From the NCBI GenBank assembly GCA_024543015.1, contig JAMXCY010000004.1, forward strand, positions 1-18,035: a stretch of 18,035 nucleotides of DNA. The letters are read 5' to 3'. The notes below the pieces were generated by a model. That model was not told where the DNA came from, made no database searches, and saw only the letters and a list, made by a program, of their open reading frames with translations. The translations under genes and the position numbers were made by a program. This DNA is from Candidatus Omnitrophota bacterium. GTDB lineage: Bacteria; Omnitrophota; Gorgyraeia; JAFGHF01. Shown here piece after piece: positions 6,547-12,434 of this stretch; within the stretch, counting starts at the first letter, position 1, and each line of letters opens with the position of its first letter.

Positions 6547-7472
6547 AGAACAGTTCACAGATTAAAAACATTGCCGGGCTTGTTGAGAGAAGATTGCCGG
6601 CGTATATCTTCAGGCTTATCCGTAAGATAGGCAGGGTAGCCCAAGAGCATGGTTTGTCGGCTTATCTGGTGGGCGGTTGCGCAAGAGACCTCTTATTAGG
6701 TGTGAAAAATCTCGATTTGGATATTGTCGTGGAGGGAGATGCGCTTGTTCTAGTCAGGCTGCTCAAGAAAAAGATTAAGTTGAATTTAGTAACATACCCC
6801 AGGTTTGGTACTGCAACTGTGACTCTGCCGGATGGATTTAAGATTGATTTTGCCAGCAGCCGCAAAGAACACTACCCCCGCCCGGCAAGCTTGCCTACAG
6901 TGACTCCTGGCGCTATAAGAGAAGACTTATACCGTAGAGACTTTACTATCAATACGCTGGCGGTGAAAATCAATCGGCATGGTTTTGGAGAATTGTTGGA
7001 CCTTTTTTGCGGACAGAAAGACTTAAAAACCGGAAAGATTAGAGTCTTGCACAATAGAAGCTTCATTGACGACCCGACCAGGATTTTACGGGCTATTCGC
7101 TTTGAGCAAAGATATAATTTTAACATTGAGCCTAAAACATTGAAATTGATCCGCCAGGCCGTATCTTTAGGTCTTTTAAAAAGATTGACTCGCTTTAGAT
7201 TGGGACGAGAGTTCATTTTATTGTTAAAAGAGAAAAGGCCGCTGGCAGCGATTTTACGCTTTGATAAGTTGTCTGGGCTCAAACTTATTCATCCTTTGAT
7301 TAAATTAGACAAAACAGTGGTGGCAAGGTTTAATTCTCGCAGGGCAGGGGATGATTGGCTTAAGTTTTTTGTGCTTTTGACCAGAAAGTTAAACGAACAA
7401 CAGATGGAAAAGCTTTGCCGTGATTTTTCTTTAACCAGAAAAGATAAGCAAAGATTAAAAACCTTAAGATGA
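6543..7472 (+). CDS. tRNA nucleotidyltransferase / poly(A) polymerase family protein (short form)
   Basis: A 309-residue class II nucleotidyltransferase that should add CCA, or part of it, to tRNA 3' ends, or A residues to RNA. The head domain has GGCARD (44-49), the carboxylates DLD (58-60), IDFASSRKEHYPRP (101-114) and RRDFTIN (131-137), followed by the DDPTRILRAIRFEQR block (176-190). These and the LVGG...LDIVVEGD wording closely resemble the polymerase part of the large DHH-CBS-PAP proteins such as the A-adding enzymes of bacteria with split CCA activity. The N-terminal DHH/CBS part is absent, the gene starting only about 40 residues before the GG motif, and the C-terminal region is short, with no HD domain. 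The xer stop overlaps its ATG and its TGA overlaps the DUF503 ATG. Whether it is a CCA- or A-adding enzyme cannot be decided here. The tRNA at 622 already encodes CCA. Confidence 0.88.
   Translation: MKNSSQIKNIAGLVERRLPAYIFRLIRKIGRVAQEHGLSAYLVGGCARDLLLGVKNLDLDIVVEGDALVLVRLLKKKIKLNLVTYPRFGTATVTLPDGFKIDFASSRKEHYPRPASLPTVTPGAIREDLYRRDFTINTLAVKINRHGFGELLDLFCGQKDLKTGKIRVLHNRSFIDDPTRILRAIRFEQRYNFNIEPKTLKLIRQAVSLGLLKRLTRFRLGREFILLLKEKRPLAAILRFDKLSGLKLIHPLIKLDKTVVARFNSRRAGDDWLKFFVLLTRKLNEQQMEKLCRDFSLTRKDKQRLKTLR
6551..6564 (+). repeat. Two-unit heptad CAGTTCA/CAGATTA at a gene start
   Basis: CAGTTCA (6551-6557) and CAGATTA (6558-6564) lie directly after the ATG of the nucleotidyltransferase gene and encode its non-conserved residues 4-7. 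The first unit is identical to the unit at 703-709. Only two copies, so modest support. Confidence 0.35.
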
Positions 7473-7750
7473 CGATCGGCGTCTTACAATTAAAACTGTT
7501 TATTCCCCAGGCAAATTCCCTGAAGTCAAAACGGCAGGCCTTAAAAAGTCTGAAAGATAAGATTCGCCACAAATTTAATGTTTCGGTAGCAGAGATAAAT
7601 GCAGAAGACCTATGGCAGACTGCAATGCTGGCAATAGCCTGCATCAATAGCGACAAAAGGTTGATCAATTCAGTTTTATCCAAGATAGTAAATTTAGTGG
7701 ATGTTCATAGAGCGCTAGAGCTGGTCGATCATACCATCGATTTCTATTAA
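7469..7750 (+). CDS. DUF503 / YlxP family protein
   Basis: A 93-residue protein of the DUF503 (YlxP-like) family, recognised from the SLKSKRQALKSLKDKIRHKFNVSVAE segment (about 17-42) and the following DLWQTAMLAIACI. The molecular role is unsettled; the family is found mostly next to infB and rbfA in Bacillus and relatives, which suggests a link to translation or ribosome assembly. Here it also precedes rbfA, by 19 bp, and its ATG overlaps the preceding stop (7469-7472). The length is normal for the family. Confidence 0.9.
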   Translation: MTIGVLQLKLFIPQANSLKSKRQALKSLKDKIRHKFNVSVAEINAEDLWQTAMLAIACINSDKRLINSVLSKIVNLVDVHRALELVDHTIDFY

Positions 7751-7769
7751 ATAAATTAAAGGATAGACA

Positions 7770-8144
7770 ATGGGACAAGAGAGAGTACAGCGGGTAGCGG
7801 GAGAGATTCAAAAGGAAATAGGGGTGATTTTACGGGATGAGGTAAATGACCCGCGCATAGGTTTTGTAACTATTGCCAGTGTGGATTTAAGCCGGGACTG
7901 CCGCGTGGCCAAGGTATATTTTAGCCTCTTGGGCAGCGAAAAACAGCTACGCGATACACAAGTGGGATTAGGCAGGTCAAAAGGATTTATTCGCAGGCTG
8001 TTAGCCCAGAGATTAAAATTGCGTTATACGCCGGAGATTATTTTTAAATTAGATAAAAGTGCCGAATACAGCATTCATATTTCAGCGGTCTTAGATAAAA
8101 TAAAGGATAAGGGTAAAACCGATGAGCGCAAAAAAGGTAATTAA
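7770..8144 (+). CDS. rbfA: Ribosome-binding factor A
   Basis: A 124-residue RbfA, the KH-type factor that binds the 30S subunit near helix 1 of 16S rRNA during late maturation. Recognisable features are the N-terminal RVQRVAGEIQKEIGVIL helix, NDPRIGFVTIASVDLSRDCRVAKVYFS (28-54 region) and the LRYTPEIIFKLDKS segment. A Shine-Dalgarno-like AAAGGA (7758-7763) stands 6 bp before the ATG. The 3' end, with a basic KDKGKTDERKKGN tail, overlaps the start of the next gene by 23 bp. Confidence 0.95.
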   Translation: MGQERVQRVAGEIQKEIGVILRDEVNDPRIGFVTIASVDLSRDCRVAKVYFSLLGSEKQLRDTQVGLGRSKGFIRRLLAQRLKLRYTPEIIFKLDKSAEYSIHISAVLDKIKDKGKTDERKKGN

Positions 8145-9087
8145 AGCGATAAGAAGTTATTCCTCGTTTTTGATATCTTCTCATGTTGGTGCCGAAGGCG
8201 ATGCCTTAGGCGGCGAATTAGCCTTGGCCTCGCTTTTAACTAGATTGGGCAAAAGTGCTTATATAGTCAATAGTGATCGGCCTCCGGATAATTATGCTTT
8301 TTTGCCAGGCGTAAAAAAGATTCGAGGCAATTTAAGTAAGGATAAGTTCCAAGCAGCTTTTATTATTGATTGCCCGGATAAACAAAGGATAGGTAATGTC
8401 TTAAAGCTAATCGATCAGGCCAAGCCAATAATTAATATAGACCACCATATGGACAATAAAAAATTTGGTCAGGTAAATTGGATTGACTCAAAGGCCTCAA
8501 GCGTTGGAGAAATGATTTACCGGTTATTTCACCTGACCCAAACTAAATTAACCAGAAATGATGCTTTGAATATCTATACGGCAATGCTTACAGATACTGG
8601 TTCCTTTCGCCATGCTAACACTGACAGCACGACACACCTGATTGCAGGGGAGCTGTTGCAATTAGGAATTGAGCCGGCTAAAATCTATAGCAGGATTTAC
8701 GAAAACAACTCTATGCAGGATGCTGCTATTGTAGCAAAAATAATTTCCCGGATGTCTTTTGCTGTAAAGAATAAAATTGCCTGGGTGAAGATTAATAAAG
8801 GCATATTGAAAAAGATGAAATCCAGACATGAAATCTTGGATAAAATTTTTGATTTTGCCAAGTCTATAAAAACAGTAAAGACAGTAATCGTCTTCTGTCA
8901 AGTTGATGAGCATCGGGTTAAGTTAAGCCTGCGTTCTAAAAGCCCTATAGATGTGCAGAAAATCGCTAAGTTATTTTCTGGCGGAGGCCACAAGTGCGCC
9001 AGCGGCTGTACGATTAAAGGCAGCCTCAAAGAAGCAGAACAGAAGGTATTGAAGGAAATAAAAAAGGCACTAAATGCTAGATACTAG
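8122..9087 (+). CDS. DHH-family phosphoesterase, NrnA/RecJ-like (nanoRNase or pAp phosphatase)
   Basis: A 321-residue DHH/DHHA1 protein. NrnA-type enzymes degrade 2-5 nt RNA oligonucleotides and dephosphorylate pAp. The metal motifs are HVGAEGD (H21, E25, D27), D83 in FIIDCPD, DHH (107-109), D158 in MLTDTGSF, and the DHHA1 GGGHKCASG (287-295). The first motif has glutamate where many members have aspartate (HxxPDGD), a change found in some relatives. The start at 8122 overlaps rbfA by 23 bp; the MSAKKVIKAI beginning fits the family. Its last codons and stop lie in a heptad repeat tract. A nearby rbfA-nrnA-truB order is common in Gram-positive and other genomes, which supports the call. Confidence 0.92.
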   Translation: MSAKKVIKAIRSYSSFLISSHVGAEGDALGGELALASLLTRLGKSAYIVNSDRPPDNYAFLPGVKKIRGNLSKDKFQAAFIIDCPDKQRIGNVLKLIDQAKPIINIDHHMDNKKFGQVNWIDSKASSVGEMIYRLFHLTQTKLTRNDALNIYTAMLTDTGSFRHANTDSTTHLIAGELLQLGIEPAKIYSRIYENNSMQDAAIVAKIISRMSFAVKNKIAWVKINKGILKKMKSRHEILDKIFDFAKSIKTVKTVIVFCQVDEHRVKLSLRSKSPIDVQKIAKLFSGGGHKCASGCTIKGSLKEAEQKVLKEIKKALNARY

Positions 9088-9104
9088 CAACTAGCGACTA
9101 ACAA
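9077..9104 (+). repeat. CTAGNNA-type heptad tract at the nrnA-truB junction
   Basis: Four in-phase heptads: CTAGATA (9077), CTAGCAA (9084), CTAGCGA (9091) and CTAACAA (9098). The first encodes the last two residues of the nrnA product, its stop TAG (9085-9087) begins in the second unit, and the last ends on the A of the truB ATG (9104). The whole 16-bp gap is repeat, with no Shine-Dalgarno. This is the clearest tract after the one at 4542-4608. Confidence 0.65.
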
Positions 9105-9781
9105 TGGACGGTATTCTGATTATCGACAAGCCCAGGGGTTTTACTTCTCACGATGTGGTAGACTTTATCAGAAAGAAATTCCAGATAAGGAAGGTCGGCC
9201 ATGCTGGCACGCTTGATCCGCAGGCCACAGGAGTATTGGTTGTCTTAATCGGCGCCTTTACCAAGAAATCGACTCGTTTCAGTTCCCATGATAAAGAGTA
9301 TGAGGCTTGTTTGAGGTTAGGGGTGGCTACTGATACCCAAGATGGCCAGGGCCGCATCCTCAAAAGAGAGAAGGTGAGCAGACTTAATTTAGAACAGGTT
9401 GAACAGGTATTTGGTCAGTTTTTGGGAAAGATTGAACAGATCCCGCCAATGTTTTCAGCACTCAAAATTGGAGGCCACAAACTCTACAATTTGGCTCGCA
9501 AAGGCATAATGCTTGAACGTTTGCCCCGTCAAGTTTATATTTATAAAATAAAAGTAACTCAGTTTGCTCTGCCGCATGTCTATTTCACAGTTAAGTGTTC
9601 AAAAGGAACTTACATCCGTACATTATGCGTGGATTTGGCTAAGCGGTTAGGATTCGTAGGACATATGTCCCAACTGCGCAGAATAAGCTCCGGCCATTTT
9701 GGAATTGCCCAAGCTTTAAGTTGGGATAAGCTAACAGGTTTTTCTCCCGGACAGTTGTGTGAAATTCTTCTTACGAAATGA
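9104..9781 (+). CDS. truB: tRNA pseudouridine(55) synthase TruB
   Basis: A 225-residue TruB, which converts U55 of the tRNA T loop to pseudouridine. Motif I, MDGILIIDKPRGFTSHDV (1-18), and the catalytic GTLDP (D38) in GHAGTLDPQATGVLVV are intact, followed by KEYEACLRLGVATDTQD (about 64-80) and PPMFSALK (about 113-120). The C-terminal CSKGTYIRTLCVDLAKRLG block is also present. Compared with E. coli TruB the protein is short and appears to end without a PUA domain, which is common in compact bacterial forms. The ATG begins at the last base of a heptad repeat tract without a Shine-Dalgarno; the TGA overlaps the ribF ATG. Confidence 0.96.
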   Translation: MDGILIIDKPRGFTSHDVVDFIRKKFQIRKVGHAGTLDPQATGVLVVLIGAFTKKSTRFSSHDKEYEACLRLGVATDTQDGQGRILKREKVSRLNLEQVEQVFGQFLGKIEQIPPMFSALKIGGHKLYNLARKGIMLERLPRQVYIYKIKVTQFALPHVYFTVKCSKGTYIRTLCVDLAKRLGFVGHMSQLRRISSGHFGIAQALSWDKLTGFSPGQLCEILLTK

Positions 9782-10710
9782 AAGTTATCAGAGATATTAA
9801 AAACACCAGGCATAAATTTAAGAAGCTCGTGTTAACTATAGGCATGTTTGATGGAGTGCATCTAGCCCATCAGAAAATTATTAAAGAAGTCGTGCGCCAG
9901 GCAAAAAGAATAAAAGGTACAAGTATGGTTTTGACTTTTGCCCCCCACCCTTTAAGGATTCTTAAAAGCCCCGCTGCTACTTCGATGATTACTGCTCTTG
10001 AACATAGAATTGAAGCATTACGGCAATTAAATGTAGATGTTTGTTTGCTGATGAATTTTAATAAAGAGTTTTCCAAGATATCCGCAGGGGACTTTATCAA
10101 ATGTTTCCTTGTCAATAAGCTCGGGATTGATTATCTAATAGTAGGTCAGGGTTTTCGTTTTGGCAGCCAAAGGGGCGGTTCTTTTTCGCTTCTAGAGAAG
10201 TTATCCAAAATATGCGGTTTTAAAATACGAGAAATGAAAAGCGTTAAAATAAATAACCAAATTATATCTAGTTCCAGAATCCGCTCTTTTATTCGCCAAG
10301 GCAAAGTAGAAGAAGCAGGTGTCTTTTTAGGAAGACACTTTTCTATTCACGGCAAGGTCAAAAAGGGCACCATGCGGGGACGTATCTTGGGATATCCTAC
10401 GGCGAACGTAGAATCAACCCAAGAGTTGATTCCTGCCTGCGGTGTTTATGCAGTAAAAGTCAAATTAAACAATAAGGTTTTGTCCGGCATGTTAAACATT
10501 GGTTTTCGGCCTACCTTTGGGCCTAAAAAGAAGCCTCACTGCGTTATTGAAGTGCATGTCTTCAATTTCCGCAACAAGATATATGGTCAACAGTTAGAAG
10601 TTTTTTTTATTCAACGTATACGTAGTGAGAAGAAGTTTGCTGCTCCTGGCGCGCTACTTGTACAGCTCAAGAAAGACGAACTTAAGGCCAAACAATTGTT
10701 GAAGATGTAA
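9778..10710 (+). CDS. ribF: Bifunctional riboflavin kinase / FAD synthetase
   Basis: A 310-residue RibF, which phosphorylates riboflavin to FMN and adenylylates FMN to FAD. The N-terminal nucleotidyltransferase domain (about 1-185) has GMFDGVHLAH (22-31), TFAPHP (53-58) and ISSSRIR (163-169). The C-terminal flavokinase domain has GRILGYPTAN (201-210), ACGVYAV (220-226) and IEVH with the catalytic-type E258. The HxGH nucleotide motif reads HLAH (28-31), with alanine in place of the usual glycine. The ATG overlaps the truB stop. ribF is the last gene of the middle operon and is followed by the 154-bp mraZ control region. Confidence 0.95.
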   Translation: MKVIRDIKNTRHKFKKLVLTIGMFDGVHLAHQKIIKEVVRQAKRIKGTSMVLTFAPHPLRILKSPAATSMITALEHRIEALRQLNVDVCLLMNFNKEFSKISAGDFIKCFLVNKLGIDYLIVGQGFRFGSQRGGSFSLLEKLSKICGFKIREMKSVKINNQIISSSRIRSFIRQGKVEEAGVFLGRHFSIHGKVKKGTMRGRILGYPTANVESTQELIPACGVYAVKVKLNNKVLSGMLNIGFRPTFGPKKKPHCVIEVHVFNFRNKIYGQQLEVFFIQRIRSEKKFAAPGALLVQLKKDELKAKQLLKM

Positions 10711-10814
10711 TAAATCCCTCCCCCAAACCAGTCTCTGTTAACCACAAAATATAGTTGCCATCCTTCCTTTTGACACTATAAGTTGTATGCCCTGTAAAAA
10801 CTATGATTTTTCCC
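10711..10814. other. Intergenic region upstream of the dcw promoter
   Basis: About 100 bp after ribF without a convincing gene or terminator hairpin. It holds a pyrimidine-rich stretch near 10715-10725 and a weaker promoter-like pair TTGACA (10770-10775) and TGTAAA (10793-10798) separated by 17 bp, which could be a second, upstream start for mraZ. A minus-strand open frame spans the region but is not supported as a gene. Read-through from ribF into the dcw cluster is therefore possible. Confidence 0.4.
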
Positions 10815-10843
10815 TTGACAAACAAATAGTCGTCAGGTATACT
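10815..10843 (+). promoter_or_regulatory. Strong sigma70-type promoter of the dcw cluster (PmraZ)
   Basis: TTGACA (10815-10820, 6/6) and TATACT (10838-10843, 5/6) with an optimal 17-bp spacer. Transcription would begin near 10850, giving a short leader of about 30 nt. The start point would fall just before the first of three MraZ boxes, so MraZ binding would lie directly over the initial transcribed region. Confidence 0.85.
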
Positions 10844-10851
10844 TGTGTTTG

Positions 10852-10880
10852 GTAGTGGAGGAAAGTGGAGGAAAGTGGGA
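10852..10880 (+). promoter_or_regulatory. MraZ operator: three direct repeats overlapping the mraZ RBS and start
   Basis: Three boxes TGGAG (10856-10860), TGGAG (10866-10870) and TGGGA (10876-10880) are spaced exactly 10 bp apart, with GAAAG (10861-10865 and 10871-10875) as both spacers. This matches known MraZ sites: TGGGN repeats with 5-bp spacers in E. coli and AAAGTG-type repeats in mycoplasmas. The last box includes the A of the ATG, and the middle box contains the Shine-Dalgarno GGAGG (10867-10871). MraZ would repress its own cluster here. Confidence 0.85.
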
Positions 10881-11314
10881 TGTTCTACGGAGAATACGAA
10901 CATTCATTAGACCGTAAAGGAAGAATTATTTTTCCGGCCCGATTTCGCGAGGTATCTCGGGAAAATTATATTGAACGCTTCTACGTTACTCGAGGCCTAG
11001 ACCGATGTCTTTTTGTCTTTACAGAAGAGGAGTGGAAGCTGCAAGAGCAGAAATTTAAATCTTTATCCTTTACTAAATCCGAAGCCCGCAAATTTAATCG
11101 ACTTTATTTTTCTGGTGCCTGCGAGATTGCTCTGGATAAACAAGGTCGGGTTCTTATTCCTAAATATCTTAAAGAATATGCGGAGATTGAAAAGCAAGTT
11201 GTTATCGTAGGGGTAGCTAACCGGATAGAAATCTGGAGCCGAAAGCATTGGCAGGAATTTTATGAAAAGACGCAAGGCTCTTTTGAAGATATTGCTGAGA
11301 AGTTAATCGAGTGA
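10880..11314 (+). CDS. mraZ: Transcriptional regulator MraZ
   Basis: A 144-residue MraZ, the DNA-binding regulator that heads most dcw clusters. It has two AbrB/SpoVT-like swapped-hairpin repeats, each with the DxxxR signature: DRKGR (11-15, within YEHSLDRKGRIIFPARFRE) and DKQGR (86-90, within CEIALDKQGRVLIPKYL). MraZ forms rings that bind tandem 10-bp-spaced boxes; three such boxes are present at this gene's own start. The start was placed at ATG 10880 because MFYGEYEHSL is the family N-terminus and GGAGG lies 8 bp upstream; a GTG at 10865 in the same frame would add five residues and lies within the operator. The protein ends 11 bp before the next ORF's likely ATG. Confidence 0.97.
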   Translation: MFYGEYEHSLDRKGRIIFPARFREVSRENYIERFYVTRGLDRCLFVFTEEEWKLQEQKFKSLSFTKSEARKFNRLYFSGACEIALDKQGRVLIPKYLKEYAEIEKQVVIVGVANRIEIWSRKHWQEFYEKTQGSFEDIAEKLIE

Positions 11315-11316
11315 AA

Positions 11317-11322
11317 GGGGGG
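11317..11322 (+). promoter_or_regulatory. Shine-Dalgarno of the small basic ORF
   Basis: A purine run AAGGGGGGAAG surrounds GGGGGG (11317-11322), lying 3 bp before the ATG at 11326. It supports 11326 as the start in preference to the GTG at 11311, which is inside the mraZ stop region and lacks such a signal. Confidence 0.5.
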
Positions 11323-11325
11323 AAG

Positions 11326-11511
11326 ATGAATATCGAATTAGTATTTCGCCAAGCAACAAAAAGGTATCTTGACCTTCCTAAAGCAAGAGCTAATCTAAGC
11401 AGGATCAAGAGACAGAGGGCTCTTTCCGGTGAGCTGCTCAGTCGGTTTAGCCCCAAACATTATCCCTGTATTTTTCTCGACCGAAGATTAAGGACGAAAT
11501 TCTTTTTATAA
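11326..11511 (+). CDS. Small basic hypothetical protein between mraZ and rsmH, 61 aa
   Basis: I do not recognise this protein. It has 61 residues, of which 15 are K or R (10 R, 5 K) and 4 are D or E, so it is strongly basic. No transmembrane segment or signal peptide is seen; the middle (residues about 18-40) could be an amphipathic helix. The start at 11326 is preferred for its upstream purine-rich Shine-Dalgarno. Its stop TAA (11509-11511) overlaps the rsmH ATG in a TAATG junction, so its translation should feed rsmH. Possibilities are a nucleic-acid-binding small protein or merely a translated leader that couples mraZ to rsmH. Chance ORF is less likely given the position and the starts, but cannot be excluded. 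Confidence 0.65.
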   Translation: MNIELVFRQATKRYLDLPKARANLSRIKRQRALSGELLSRFSPKHYPCIFLDRRLRTKFFL

Positions 11512-12401
11512 TGACAAAAGAAGGGTTTCACAGGCCTGCAATGTGTAAGGAATTAGTGAACTATTTAAACTTGAATAAGGGAGGAACGGTTTTAGATTGC
11601 ACTGTTGGCTCAGGGGGGCACGCAGAGGCAATATTAAAGCGTATTGGTTCTGGGGGTAGGTTGATTGGGATAGACCAAGATCGTGATGCCCTCGACCTTA
11701 CCAAAAATAGATTATTAAAAAGGTTTAAGAATTGCACATTAGTCCAGGCCAATTTTAGGAACATGGATACAATTTTGGTTGAACTTTCTATAGATGTCCT
11801 AGACGGAATAATTTTTGATTTAGGTGTATCTTCATTACAATTGGATTCTGCAGCCCGTGGTTTTAGTATTCGCCTGGATGCTCCTTTGGATATGCGCATG
11901 GATAGCAATTTAAAGCTCTCCGCTTTTGATTTAGTAAATTTTCTTCCCGAAGAGAATATTTCCGATATTTTAAAAAATTATGGCCAGGAACGTTGGCACA
12001 AACGCATTGCCCGGGCAATCGTTAGAGAAAGGAAAAAATCTATTATAGTTAGCACAAGACAGCTAGTGGATTTAGTGAGACGCGTTATACCTTATAGGTA
12101 TGCAAGGATTCATCCCGCAACCAGGACCTTTCAGGCGCTGAGAATTGCAGTCAATGATGAATTAACAGCATTACGCGAAGGCTTAAATAAATGTGTAGGT
12201 TATCTAAAAAAGGGAGCAAGAGTCTGTGTGATTTCTTTTCATTCCATGGAAGACAGAATAGTTAAAAGGAAATTTCGCGATTTGGCAAAAGAAGAGATTT
12301 TTCAGCTGATTACGAAAAAACCGATCAGGCCTACAGAAGAGGAGACTAAAACCAATCCACGCGTACGCAGCGCAAAGATGCGTGTTGCCGAAAAAATCTA
12401 A
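11511..12401 (+). CDS. rsmH: 16S rRNA (cytosine(1402)-N4)-methyltransferase RsmH (MraW)
   Basis: A 296-residue RsmH, which methylates N4 of C1402 in the ribosomal decoding site using S-adenosylmethionine. Family marks are HRPAMCKELVNYL near the start, the SAM-binding DCTVGSGGHAEAIL (29-42) and GIDQDRDAL (53-61), DLGVSSLQLD (about 103-112), GFSIRLDAPLDMRMD, the FQALRIAVNDEL block and ISFHSMEDRIVK. The ending MRVAEKI corresponds to the usual LRVAER-like C-terminus. The ATG overlaps the stop of the preceding small ORF. The length is normal. It is followed by a 33-bp gap to ftsL. Confidence 0.97.
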   Translation: MTKEGFHRPAMCKELVNYLNLNKGGTVLDCTVGSGGHAEAILKRIGSGGRLIGIDQDRDALDLTKNRLLKRFKNCTLVQANFRNMDTILVELSIDVLDGIIFDLGVSSLQLDSAARGFSIRLDAPLDMRMDSNLKLSAFDLVNFLPEENISDILKNYGQERWHKRIARAIVRERKKSIIVSTRQLVDLVRRVIPYRYARIHPATRTFQALRIAVNDELTALREGLNKCVGYLKKGARVCVISFHSMEDRIVKRKFRDLAKEEIFQLITKKPIRPTEEETKTNPRVRSAKMRVAEKI

Positions 12402-12434
12402 AAAGGGCGAGAGAAAGTTTAAAGGACAGGATAA

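Noticed and set aside
8122..9087. NrnA-like protein with aspartate-to-glutamate change (AEGD) as inactive
   Set aside because: All other metal ligands and the DHHA1 GGGH motif are intact, and HxxPEGD forms are known in this superfamily, so loss of activity is not supported.
10865..10879. GTG start for mraZ five codons upstream
   Set aside because: It lies within the operator repeats and before the Shine-Dalgarno; the conserved MraZ N-terminus begins at ATG 10880.
10682..10903. Minus-strand open frame of 73 codons across the ribF-mraZ gap
   Set aside because: It overlaps the ribF end, the consensus dcw promoter, the MraZ operator and the mraZ start, shows no family motif I recognise, and has no promoter or Shine-Dalgarno of its own. 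The opposing control signals explain the DNA better.
11311..11325. GTG start for the small basic ORF
   Set aside because: It overlaps the mraZ stop and has no Shine-Dalgarno, while ATG 11326 follows a purine-rich run.
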